64,000 nucleotides of DNA from an uncultured Alphaproteobacteria bacterium (GTDB taxonomy: Bacteria; Pseudomonadota; Alphaproteobacteria; HIMB59; GCA-002718135), in NCBI GenBank assembly GCA_902601455.1, contig CACKNC010000005.1, forward strand, positions 19,908 to 83,907, read 5' to 3'. The notes under the pieces are model-generated. The model saw only the letters and a program-made list of their open reading frames with translations. It was not told the DNA's origin and ran no database searches. Positions 41,853-50,212 of this stretch are shown in pieces. Position numbers and translations under genes: made by a program. Within the stretch, counting starts at the first letter, position 1; each line of letters starts with the position of its first letter.

Positions 41853-42711
41853 TCTCTCCATTAAGACTGAGTATTTCTTCATATAATTCAGGCCTTCTGT
41901 CTCTAAATAGTCCCCAATTTCTTCTGAAGAGATGATTTTCTTCAGTGTCTATTTCTGCAATTATTACTTCTTCTATATCTTTTGAAGCTTCAGCAATTAT
42001 TTTACCAGATCTATTACAAATAAATGATTTTCCATAAAAACCATTAACTTGCCCCTTAACAGATTCTGAACCAATTCTATTTGACGCAACAACTGGCATT
42101 ATGTTTGCAGCAGCATGACCTTGCATTACTGTTTGCCAAGCATCAGAGCTATCATATGTACTCATTATCTCATCACCAATAGCCGTGGGGTAAAACAAAA
42201 CTTCAGCACCTTTTAAGGCCATTATACGAGCAGCTTCAGGAAACCATTGATCCCAACAAATTCCAATACCAATCTTTCCAAACTTTGTATTCCAAACTTT
42301 AAAACCAGTATCACCAGGATTAAAATAATATTTTTCAAGATATCCTGCACCATCTGGAATATGGGATTTTCGATATTTGCCAAGTATTTTACCATCAGAG
42401 TCAATTACAGCTATTGAATTGAAATATGCATTATTATCTTTTTCAAAAAAACTTATTGGTAAGACAACTTTATTTTTTTTTGCAACTTCACTCATTTCTT
42501 TTATTAAAGTATTATTTTCAAAAGGTTGAGCCAACTTAAAAATTTCCTCGTCATATTGAATACAAAAATATGGAGTTTGAAATAATTCTTGAAGCAAAAC
42601 TATATTTGCACCCTGTTGAGCGGCTTTTTCAATTAAATGAATAGATTTTTTTATATTATTGTCAATTTCCCAATCACAACTCATTTGAGTTGCAGCTACT
42701 TTAATCTTCAT
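41842..42711 (-). CDS. aguB: N-carbamoylputrescine amidase (AguB)-like nitrilase-superfamily hydrolase
   Basis: The 289-residue hydrolase carries the nitrilase triad Glu42 (LLQELFQTPYF), Lys115 (YRKSHIPDGAGY) and Cys152 (GICWDQWFPEAAR). These flanking segments and the length match AguB, which converts N-carbamoylputrescine to putrescine, CO2 and ammonia. It is the last gene of an operon with agmatine deiminase, whose product is its substrate. It overlaps the preceding small gene by 11 bases. Confidence 0.9.
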   Translation of the reverse strand: MKIKVAATQMSCDWEIDNNIKKSIHLIEKAAQQGANIVLLQELFQTPYFCIQYDEEIFKLAQPFENNTLIKEMSEVAKKNKVVLPISFFEKDNNAYFNSIAVIDSDGKILGKYRKSHIPDGAGYLEKYYFNPGDTGFKVWNTKFGKIGIGICWDQWFPEAARIMALKGAEVLFYPTAIGDEIMSTYDSSDAWQTVMQGHAAANIMPVVASNRIGSESVKGQVNGFYGKSFICNRSGKIIAEASKDIEEVIIAEIDTEENHLFRRNWGLFRDRRPELYEEILSLNGETKD

Positions 42712-42925
42712 TTTTTATCCTCTTTTTTTCTTCAAGGTAGTTATGTAAGCTTATTATTTTTTTACTTGCATTTGTTTGGAATACAGATGGTATGATTGAG
42801 TGAATAAATGCCATAACAGAGGCTTTAAATAAATCAAAAGATATTTTTTGAGCTACAGACATGTGTTGAAAGTAGCTTTCATTAGCATCGGTACAATGTT
42901 TTTTTGATTTTTTAAGAAAATTCAT
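42701..42925 (-). CDS. Small DUF6356-like protein
   Basis: The open frame reaches 42961, but the first 12 codons overlap aguA; the internal ATG at 42925, 2 bases after the aguA stop, gives a 74-residue protein starting MNFLKKSKKHC that fits the alphaproteobacterial DUF6356 pattern (HC...ES/Y..H...A..F......A....HS..P..F...AS..I). It has a hydrophobic segment, FKASVMAFIHSIIPSVF. Function is not known. It is sandwiched in the agmatine operon, but members of this family occur in many contexts. Confidence 0.65.
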   Translation of the reverse strand: MNFLKKSKKHCTDANESYFQHMSVAQKISFDLFKASVMAFIHSIIPSVFQTNASKKIISLHNYLEEKKRIKNED

Positions 42926-42927
42926 TA

Positions 42928-43971
42928 TTAAAGGCTTAATGGTTGTTGTTGGGTTATGCAATGAATATTTCCTCCACCAAGTGAAATATCAATTCCATTA
43001 ATAGCTATTACTTTTCTATTAGGAAATACTGATTGAATTATTTTTTGCGCATTTTTATCAGCTTTTTCATCTTCGAAACTAGGCATTATGATCCCATCAT
43101 TTGCTATGTAGAAATTAATATACGAACTTGGCTCATCATCATTTGGTATAAGTCTTTTATAAGACATTTCAATTTCAATAACTTCTAACGAACGACCTTT
43201 AGCATCAACTGAAGTTTTTAATATTTCTAAATTTTCATTTAATTTTTCATAAAAAGGGTCCTGTTTATCACTGCAAGATAAAGCTAGAACCTTTCTCTCA
43301 TTTGCAAAACAAGCAATATTGTCAATATGCCCATCAGTTCCTTCATCTGTGCCATGTTTAAGCCAAATAATCTTTTCAATATTTAAATATTTTTTTATGT
43401 TTTCTTCTATTTCTCCTTTTGTAAGTTTCGGGTTTCTGTTTTTATTTAAGAGACATTGTTCAGTTGTAATTAATGTACCTGCTCCATCGACATGTATTGA
43501 TCCTCCTTCGAGAACCATTTGTGATTTAAAATATGTTGCAGAACTTTTATCTATCATAAACTTAGCAATTTTATTATCAGAGTCATGTGGTGTGAATTTC
43601 CCCCACCCATTAAACTCCCAATCAACTCCTCCTAATTTTTTTTTATCATTTAAAAGGAATGTAGCTCCAGAATCTCTTGCCCAACAATCATCATTTTGAA
43701 ATTCATAAATATTTATTGATTTATCAAGTAATTTATTGGCAATTTCTATATCTTGAGGATTAACAATCATATTTACTTTTTCAAAATTTGATATTGCTTT
43801 AGCGACTTCTGCCCATTTATATCTACCTTTTTCAAAATTAAAATGAGACCAACTTTCAATTTCTTTATATGAATTCTTATTATCAAACTCATGAGGCCAT
43901 TGCATCCAACAACATTTATGAGGATACCACTCAGGAGGCATAAAAAAATTTTGTTGCTTTGGATCTGTCAT
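42928..43971 (-). CDS. aguA: Agmatine deiminase (AguA)
   Basis: The 347-residue member of the peptidyl-arginine/agmatine deiminase family has DDCWARDSG (94-102), EGGSIHVDG (155-163), GHIDN with His215, and nucleophile Cys338 in GGGNIHCITQQQP. It hydrolyses agmatine to N-carbamoylputrescine and ammonia in the cytoplasm. The start is directly after the stop of a small lipoprotein gene, and AguB is encoded two genes downstream, giving a complete agmatine to putrescine conversion. Confidence 0.93.
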   Translation of the reverse strand: MTDPKQQNFFMPPEWYPHKCCWMQWPHEFDNKNSYKEIESWSHFNFEKGRYKWAEVAKAISNFEKVNMIVNPQDIEIANKLLDKSINIYEFQNDDCWARDSGATFLLNDKKKLGGVDWEFNGWGKFTPHDSDNKIAKFMIDKSSATYFKSQMVLEGGSIHVDGAGTLITTEQCLLNKNRNPKLTKGEIEENIKKYLNIEKIIWLKHGTDEGTDGHIDNIACFANERKVLALSCSDKQDPFYEKLNENLEILKTSVDAKGRSLEVIEIEMSYKRLIPNDDEPSSYINFYIANDGIIMPSFEDEKADKNAQKIIQSVFPNRKVIAINGIDISLGGGNIHCITQQQPLSL

Positions 43972-44106
43972 TTAATCATTAATTTTGCAGTTTGTGCATT
44001 TTCTAAATGTGAAGTCGCCTTTTTTACCTTTTTTTAAAGGTGAATCATTACAACCAACTAAAAAAATAAAAGAAAATAATATTACAAAGCTTAACATTTT
44101 TTTCAT
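43972..44106 (-). CDS. Small lipoprotein, 44 residues
   Basis: A complete short ORF starts MKKMLSFVILFSFIFLVGCN: a signal peptide with lipobox LVGC (Cys19), followed by a basic mature part (SPLKKGKKGDFTFRKC) with a TCNC-like pair in KCTNCKIND. The ATG overlaps the PuuB-like stop (TAATG) and its stop abuts the aguA start, so coupling is strong and the ORF is very likely real. The mature peptide is only about 26 residues, with two Cys in CTNC that could bind metal or form a disulfide. No homologue is recognised. Confidence 0.75.
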   Translation of the reverse strand: MKKMLSFVILFSFIFLVGCNDSPLKKGKKGDFTFRKCTNCKIND

Positions 44107-45443
44107 TAATACTTATCCTTAAATTTATAGTAAGCAAGTGCTACCCTTAAGTAAAATAATCTTAGTTTAGGAAATGGAAATTTACTTGGTAATCCTTTGT
44201 AAATTTTAGAAATATTTAAATCTTTACTATTAGATACAATTAATTTTGTAAGTTCGTTACCTGCCCAGGGTGCTGTGTTAACTCCATTTGCTTGATACCC
44301 AAAACTGTAATATATTTCATCATCATCAAGCTTTCCTATTGATGGAGAAAATTTGGTTGTAACAGCAACTAAACCTCTCCAATGAAAATCTATATTTACA
44401 TCACTCCAATTGGGAAACACATTTTTCATTTGTTTCTCCATTTGTTTTGATTTTTCTAATGAAGACTCTTCACTACCAATTAAATCTCCTCTTGCTCCAA
44501 ATAAAAACCTCTTATCCTTTAATAATCTGTAATAAAATAATAGATTTCTAATATTTAAAACTGGATTATTAGTTATAAAATTATGAGATTGTATTTCATC
44601 ATCCGTTAATGGTCGTGTGATAATTATATTAGATATAACGGGTAAAATCATATTATTTAATTTAGGAAATATATCATCTTTATAAAAACCATTAGTGGCC
44701 ATTACTATTTTATTTGTATTTATAATTTGGTTATTTGAAATAATTTTATACTTACCATTTACTTTTTCTATTTTTGTAACTTTGCTTTTTTGAAAAATTT
44801 TTACTCCAGCTTGATTTGCAGTTTTTGCTAAACCTATTAAAAACTTAAGCGGATTTATTGCAAATCCAGGCTTATAAGACATAGCTCCAAACTGCTCATT
44901 ACCGCCGTGACCAATTTCATTAAATTCTTCTCTTGTAAAAACTTTTGTTTCTATGCCGAATTCTTTTTTGTATTTTTCAGCTTCTTCTTTAATATTCTCG
45001 AAATAACTTGGGTGTGGAGCTACTTCAAAATTACTATCACCAGTTAAATCACAATCAATATTATACTCTTTAATTATAGATTTTGTAAAATTAGAACCTT
45101 CTATAGTATTTTGAAAAAATTTTTTTGTTTCTGTTCTTCCATATTTTTTGAACATTTTTTTTACAGACATTTTTGCAGGTGGTATACAGCAAAAACCAGC
45201 ATTTCTTCCTGAGGAACCCCATCCTATATGACCAGCCTCAAGTAGAACGACATCTTCGTTATGTTTTTTTACTAATGATAAAGCGCAAGAAAGTCCTGTA
45301 TAACCTCCACCAATAACAACAATATTTGCATTAAAATTAGTATCTAGAGTTTTATAGTTATTATCAGTATCAATAGTTGACTCCCAGTAACTTTTTACTG
45401 GTTTTTCAAATTTATAGATATCCTCATGATAAAGATTGGTCAT
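44106..45443 (-). CDS. FAD-dependent amine oxidoreductase (DAO family), PuuB-like, copy 1
   Basis: The 445-residue protein has FAD motif IGGGYTGLSCALSL (44-57) and GWGSSGRNAGFC (74-85), and C-terminal YSFGYQANGVNTAPWAG, all matching gamma-glutamylputrescine oxidase-type enzymes. In this locus it would oxidise gamma-glutamylputrescine. It heads the aguA-aguB operon and lies divergent from a Rieske oxygenase gene, with operator site 3 between them. A sarcosine or other N-methyl amino acid oxidase role is an alternative for the DAO family, and the neighbouring betaine genes make it worth keeping open. Confidence 0.8.
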   Translation of the reverse strand: MTNLYHEDIYKFEKPVKSYWESTIDTDNNYKTLDTNFNANIVVIGGGYTGLSCALSLVKKHNEDVVLLEAGHIGWGSSGRNAGFCCIPPAKMSVKKMFKKYGRTETKKFFQNTIEGSNFTKSIIKEYNIDCDLTGDSNFEVAPHPSYFENIKEEAEKYKKEFGIETKVFTREEFNEIGHGGNEQFGAMSYKPGFAINPLKFLIGLAKTANQAGVKIFQKSKVTKIEKVNGKYKIISNNQIINTNKIVMATNGFYKDDIFPKLNNMILPVISNIIITRPLTDDEIQSHNFITNNPVLNIRNLLFYYRLLKDKRFLFGARGDLIGSEESSLEKSKQMEKQMKNVFPNWSDVNIDFHWRGLVAVTTKFSPSIGKLDDDEIYYSFGYQANGVNTAPWAGNELTKLIVSNSKDLNISKIYKGLPSKFPFPKLRLFYLRVALAYYKFKDKY

Positions 45444-45461
45444 AAGATAGTATAAATTTCA

Positions 45462-45477
45462 TTGAATGCTTATTCAA
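45462..45477. promoter_or_regulatory. BetI/TetR-type palindromic operator, site 3
   Basis: TTGAATGCTTATTCAA has 6-base arms (TTGAAT/ATTCAA), extended to ATTGAAT/ATTCAAT by the flanks. It lies in the 53-base gap between the divergent PuuB-like gene and the Rieske oxygenase gene. It matches sites at 26232 and 34539 and is placed to control both directions. Confidence 0.68.
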
Positions 45478-45496
45478 TCAATATTATAATAATTAT

Positions 45497-46729
45497 ATGA
45501 ATAATTCAGAGTTAAAAAAATTGATTAATAAGCAAAAAACTAATTATTCACTTGATCAAGAATTCTATGTTGATCAGCATATTTTTGATCTTGACGTCAA
45601 AAATATTTTTTCAAAACAATGGGTTTTTGTTGGTCATGTTTCAAGAATACCTAATTATGGTGATTATTTTCTTTTTAACATAGGAAAAGAATCAATAATT
45701 ATCGTAAGGGACAAAGATAATGAAGTTCACGCTCATTATAATGTATGTCGTCATCGTGGATCACATATTTGTTTAGAAAATGAGGGAAATTCTAGAGTTT
45801 TAATATGCCCTTATCATGCGTGGACATACAATCTTGATGGTTCATTAAGAGGGGCAAGATTGATGGATAAAGATTTTAATAAAAATGATTGGCACTTACA
45901 TAAATGTAATTCCAAAATTTTTGAGGGATTAATTTTTATAAATTTATCAGAGTATCCAAATGATTTTGAAGAGTTTATTGCGCCCACAAAAAAGTTTATT
46001 GAATTTCACGGTCTAGCTGATGCTAAAATAGCTCATAGGCAATATTACCCAACAGATGGAAACTGGAAACTCACTTTAGATAACTTTCATGAATGTTATC
46101 ATTGTCAACCTTCTCACCCTGAGTATTGTCAGGTTCATGATAAGGATTATATTATTGCTTATGGTGCAGGTAGTAACACAGGACCAGCATCAGAAAAATT
46201 TGATAATATTTTAGTTGAATGGAATAAAAAAGTTGAAAAAATGGGTCACCTTACTGGTGAATACTCAGAAACTGAATTTAATGATTATTCAAGAAGTGCA
46301 GAAAGAACACCATTAAAAGAAGGTATGTTTACAGAAACAAAAACAGGCAAACCTATTTCTAAATTAATGGGACAATTCACAGATTATGATTGTGGCTATA
46401 CATCTGTTGGAACATCGCCTTTTAATAGCCTTCTAATGTGCAACGATTTTGCTACACTCTTTACATTTATACCTGTTTCTCCTCTTTATACTCAAGTAGA
46501 ATTGATGTGGTTAGTTCATAAAGATGCTGAAGAAGGAAAAGATTATAACCTTGATGAAATGAAATGGATGTGGGACGTAACTACCATTGCAGATAAAAGG
46601 ATTATAGAAGATAATCAAAAGGGAGTTCTCTCAAAAAAATATGTACCAGGCCCTTTATCTCAAATGGAAAAAGGTTTAGAAAAATTTAAATCTTGGTACT
46701 TAAAGCATTTAGAAAATAGTTTAACATAA
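45497..46729 (+). CDS. Rieske non-heme iron oxygenase, glycine betaine monooxygenase (GbcA)/CntA-like
   Basis: In this 410-residue protein the Rieske cluster ligands are Cys84-x-His86 (VCRHRGS) and Cys104-x-x-His107 (CPYHAW). The mononuclear iron site shows NFHECYHCQPSHPEYC with His202 and His207; Glu199 replaces the bridging Asp of ring hydroxylases, as in the quaternary-ammonium oxygenase CntA. It is followed 26 bases later by a TMADH/DgcA-like gene, the typical pair for glycine betaine to dimethylglycine to sarcosine. Carnitine or stachydrine are alternative substrates. The ferredoxin reductase partner gene is not in the window. Confidence 0.82.
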   Translation: MNNSELKKLINKQKTNYSLDQEFYVDQHIFDLDVKNIFSKQWVFVGHVSRIPNYGDYFLFNIGKESIIIVRDKDNEVHAHYNVCRHRGSHICLENEGNSRVLICPYHAWTYNLDGSLRGARLMDKDFNKNDWHLHKCNSKIFEGLIFINLSEYPNDFEEFIAPTKKFIEFHGLADAKIAHRQYYPTDGNWKLTLDNFHECYHCQPSHPEYCQVHDKDYIIAYGAGSNTGPASEKFDNILVEWNKKVEKMGHLTGEYSETEFNDYSRSAERTPLKEGMFTETKTGKPISKLMGQFTDYDCGYTSVGTSPFNSLLMCNDFATLFTFIPVSPLYTQVELMWLVHKDAEEGKDYNLDEMKWMWDVTTIADKRIIEDNQKGVLSKKYVPGPLSQMEKGLEKFKSWYLKHLENSLT

Positions 46730-46755
46730 AACTAAGATATAATCCCGGTTTCTTA

Positions 46756-48792
46756 ATGAATGAAAAATATAAAATACTTTTTGATCCAATAAAAATTGGT
46801 CCAGTAACATCAAAAAATAGATTTTATCAAGTACCCCATTGTACTGGAATGGGCTGGCAAAGACCAAACATGTTGGCATCAATGAGAGAAGTAAAAGCTG
46901 AAGGCGGCTGGGGAGTTGTTAATACAGAGTATTGTTCGATTCATCCAAGTTCTGATGATCTTCCCCATGCTTATGCATCTTTATGGGATAAGTCAGATAT
47001 CAAAGCTCACCATAAAATGACTACTAAAGTTCATAATCACGGAGCACTGGCAGGTGTGGAACTATGGTATAGTGGTGCAAATGCCTCAAGTCAGTATACA
47101 AGACTTGCACCTTTGGATGTAAATTCTAGACCTAATCTTAAAGGACTGCCTTTTCAATCACGAAAAATGGATAAACAAGATTTTAGTGATTTGCGTAGAT
47201 GGTTTAAGCAGGCAGCTATTAGAGCAAGAGAAGCTGAATTTGACATTATTTACGCATATGCAAATCACTCTTACTTACTCCACAACTTTCAAAGATCAGA
47301 TATTAATGACAGGAATGACGCTTATGGTGGAAACACAAAAGGAAGATCAAAATTTTTAAAGGAAATAATTGAAATATTAAAAGAAGAAGCTGGAAGCCAA
47401 ATGGGAGTGGCAATAAGATTTTCACCTGATGAGGATAATCAAAATGATCCTAATGAAACATTAGATTTTTTTAACGAAATTTCCGAAATGCCTGATTTGT
47501 GGGATCTTACACCTTCTAATTGGGATATTGAGCTTGGATCCTCTAGATTCACTGATGAAGGAGATAATTTACAATTTATAGATCATATAAAAAAAATTAC
47601 TACAAAACCGGTAGTAGCTGTTGGACGTTTTACATCTGTCGACGCAATGGTTAGTATAATAAAAAAAGAATTAGTAGATATAATTGGTGCCGCTAGACCA
47701 TCAATAGCAGATCCATTTTTACCAAAAAAAATTGAAGAAGATAGAATAGAGGATATTAGAGAATGTATTGGTTGTAATATTTGTTATACCGGTGATCAAC
47801 TCGGAGTGCCAATAAGATGCACACAAAATCCTACAATGGGTGAAGAATGGCGAAGAGGATGGCATCCTGAAATATTACCTCCAAAAAAAACGAATGACTC
47901 AATATTAGTTATTGGTTGTGGTCCTTCAGGACTTGAAGCTGCACATTCCCTCGGTAAAAGAGATTTCACTGTACTTGCTGCTGAGGCAAAAAATACAACT
48001 GGAGGAAGAGTTGTTTCAGAGTCGAATTTACCATCTCTAAATGCGTGGATACGAGTTAAAGATTATCGAGAACAACAATTTTTAAAACTTCCAAATGTTG
48101 ATATTTTTCTTAATAGTAAAATGAATGTAAAAGATATTATTGACTCTGAGGTAGAGCATGTAGTTTTTGCAACTGGCTCTGATTGGAGATCAGATGGTTT
48201 TGGAAGGTCAAATACTCGCCCAATTAAACATTTGCTTGAAAATACAAATGTTTTTAACCCTGATGATATTATGAAGGGTGACTTACCATCTGGTAATGTA
48301 GTAGTATTTGATGATGATTATTATTATCTAGCTCCTATTATTTCAGAGATGCTTCAAAAAAAAGGTTGTAAAGTAACTTATGTAACAACCTCAAGCGTTG
48401 TTTGTGAATTTGGAAATTACACTTCTGAGCAATATAATTATCAAAAATCACTTTTAAATTCTGGGGTGAAACTAATTTTCTCCAAGAACATACTTTCTTA
48501 TTCTGATAAAGAAATTGAATTATCATGTATGTATTCTAATAAAATATCTACTATCAATGCTGATGCTTTAGTTATGATAACTTCAAGATTGCCAAATGAT
48601 TCCCTTTATTATGAATTGTGTAATGAATACGATACTAGAAGTAAATTTAAATCAGTTAAAAGAATAGGAGATTGCTTAGCCCCAGCCACTATCGCATCAG
48701 CTATTTACGATGGTAGAAAGTATGCAATGGAACTTCAAGATGAATTTTCTGAGAATTATTTGTTTAAAAGAGATTCTAATTTAAACATTTAA
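46756..48792 (+). CDS. TMADH-family dehydrogenase, dimethylglycine dehydrogenase (DgcA)-like
   Basis: The 678-residue protein has an N-terminal FMN TIM barrel (1-370) and C-terminal Rossmann domains (GCGPSG 387-392). PHCTGMGW contains Cys29 at the position of the 6-S-cysteinyl-FMN Cys30 of trimethylamine dehydrogenase, NTEYCSIHP has Tyr59 at the substrate bowl position, and Cys337, 340, 343 and 355 should hold the 4Fe-4S cluster. Relatives demethylate trimethylamine, dimethylamine or dimethylglycine. The Rieske neighbour argues for dimethylglycine to sarcosine; trimethylamine is possible if that neighbour is a carnitine oxygenase. It overlaps the convergent PuuA-like gene by 12 bases. Confidence 0.82.
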   Translation: MNEKYKILFDPIKIGPVTSKNRFYQVPHCTGMGWQRPNMLASMREVKAEGGWGVVNTEYCSIHPSSDDLPHAYASLWDKSDIKAHHKMTTKVHNHGALAGVELWYSGANASSQYTRLAPLDVNSRPNLKGLPFQSRKMDKQDFSDLRRWFKQAAIRAREAEFDIIYAYANHSYLLHNFQRSDINDRNDAYGGNTKGRSKFLKEIIEILKEEAGSQMGVAIRFSPDEDNQNDPNETLDFFNEISEMPDLWDLTPSNWDIELGSSRFTDEGDNLQFIDHIKKITTKPVVAVGRFTSVDAMVSIIKKELVDIIGAARPSIADPFLPKKIEEDRIEDIRECIGCNICYTGDQLGVPIRCTQNPTMGEEWRRGWHPEILPPKKTNDSILVIGCGPSGLEAAHSLGKRDFTVLAAEAKNTTGGRVVSESNLPSLNAWIRVKDYREQQFLKLPNVDIFLNSKMNVKDIIDSEVEHVVFATGSDWRSDGFGRSNTRPIKHLLENTNVFNPDDIMKGDLPSGNVVVFDDDYYYLAPIISEMLQKKGCKVTYVTTSSVVCEFGNYTSEQYNYQKSLLNSGVKLIFSKNILSYSDKEIELSCMYSNKISTINADALVMITSRLPNDSLYYELCNEYDTRSKFKSVKRIGDCLAPATIASAIYDGRKYAMELQDEFSENYLFKRDSNLNI

Positions 48793-50145
48793 AAGTAAAA
48801 ATTCTCTCTCCCAAGAACTTATTACTTTAAGGTACGCTTGATTTTCTACTCTTCTAATAGCAGCAATTGTTCTAACAAATTTTTGATTAAAAACTTCGTT
48901 AATTTGATCATCATTTTCAAATAATGATACAGCTTCTTCAACATTTCTAGGAAGCATACTTTTATCTTTTCCAAACACACTCTTTTTCATTTCTTCAGTT
49001 GGCTTTAATTTATTTTTTATACCTAAATATCCAGCTGCTAAATTTGCAGCAAAAACAAGATATGGATTAGTATCAGATCCTGATATTCTATTTTCTATTC
49101 TCATACTATGTTCTTCATTTGATGGTATTCTAAAACCACAAGATCTATTGCCTAAACCCCAATAAGTGTTTTTAGGCGCATCCCAAGTTGCGAATAATCT
49201 TCGGTAAGAATTTATATTTGGTGCGTGTATTGGCATCAATTTAGGTGTGTATGTTTGTAGTCCAGCTATGTAGTTTTTCATAATATTTGAAATTGTACTT
49301 GTTTTACTAAAAAAAACGTTCTTTTTATTTTTCTTTTTAATTAATGACTGGTGTAAATGCAAAGAACTACCTGGCTGATTTTCCATTGGCTTGGCCATAA
49401 AGGTTGCATATAACTTATGCTTTAAAGCTGCTTGTCTTAATGTTCTTTTAAATAAAAAAACTTGATCAGCTAACTCTAATGGATCACCATGTTGAAAATT
49501 AATTTCCATTTGTGCTGAACCACTCTCATGATTAATTGTGTCGATTTCAATATTTTGTTGTTCACAAAAATTATAAACATCTTCAAATAAATTATCAAAT
49601 TCATTTACAGCATCTATACCAAAAGCCTGTTTACCAGTTTCTTCTCTTCCAGATTGACCTAAGGGTACTTCAAGAGGATAGTCAGAATCTGGGTTAGGCT
49701 TAACTAAATAGAATTCTACTTCAGGAGAAACTATTGGCTGAAACCCTATTTCATCAAAAAGTTTTAAAACTTTTTTTAAAACTGATCTGCTTGAATTGAT
49801 TACGTTAGTTCCATTAAGATTAACAGCATCACAAATTACTTGTGCTGTTGGGTCTTGATACCAAGGTACATTTCTTATAGTGTTTAAGTCTGGCCTTAAT
49901 ATTACATCAATATCAGTTGGATTATAGACATCTACAGGTAATTCTTCATCCTCAGTTGCGTACCCTCCAGAAATTGTTTGGATAAACACTGATTGAGGCA
50001 ATCTATGACTATCATTTTCTAAGCCTTGAATAAATTTTTTAGTAGGCAGAATTTTTCCTCTAGCAATACCTCCTAAATCAGGAACAAGACACTCTACTTC
50101 AGTAATAGAATTGTCATTAAGCCATTTTTCAAAATTTTCTTTCAT
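48781..50145 (-). CDS. Glutamine synthetase-family protein, gamma-glutamylpolyamine synthetase (PauA/PuuA)-like, copy 2
   Basis: The 454-residue protein has DLGGIARGKILP near the N-terminus and the segments ESGSAQMEINFQHGDPLELA (20 residues) and GSSLHLHQSL, which are characteristic of the PuuA/PauA glutamylpolyamine synthetase branch. It ligates glutamate to putrescine, cadaverine or a related polyamine. It is divergent from the second PuuB-like gene across 67 bases. It is clearly distinct from the 40470 copy, so the two probably differ in amine specificity. Confidence 0.85.
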   Translation of the reverse strand: MKENFEKWLNDNSITEVECLVPDLGGIARGKILPTKKFIQGLENDSHRLPQSVFIQTISGGYATEDEELPVDVYNPTDIDVILRPDLNTIRNVPWYQDPTAQVICDAVNLNGTNVINSSRSVLKKVLKLFDEIGFQPIVSPEVEFYLVKPNPDSDYPLEVPLGQSGREETGKQAFGIDAVNEFDNLFEDVYNFCEQQNIEIDTINHESGSAQMEINFQHGDPLELADQVFLFKRTLRQAALKHKLYATFMAKPMENQPGSSLHLHQSLIKKKNKKNVFFSKTSTISNIMKNYIAGLQTYTPKLMPIHAPNINSYRRLFATWDAPKNTYWGLGNRSCGFRIPSNEEHSMRIENRISGSDTNPYLVFAANLAAGYLGIKNKLKPTEEMKKSVFGKDKSMLPRNVEEAVSLFENDDQINEVFNQKFVRTIAAIRRVENQAYLKVISSWEREFLLLNV

Positions 50146-50212
50146 TTGATAATTAAATTAGAGTTACTCTTGTTTAGAGAAATAAAATAGATAAAAACAT
50201 AATTGATTTTTT

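Noticed and set aside
43319-43699. 126-codon open frame on the + strand
   Set aside because: It is antisense to agmatine deiminase across its conserved EGGSIHVDG region; composition only reflects the complement.
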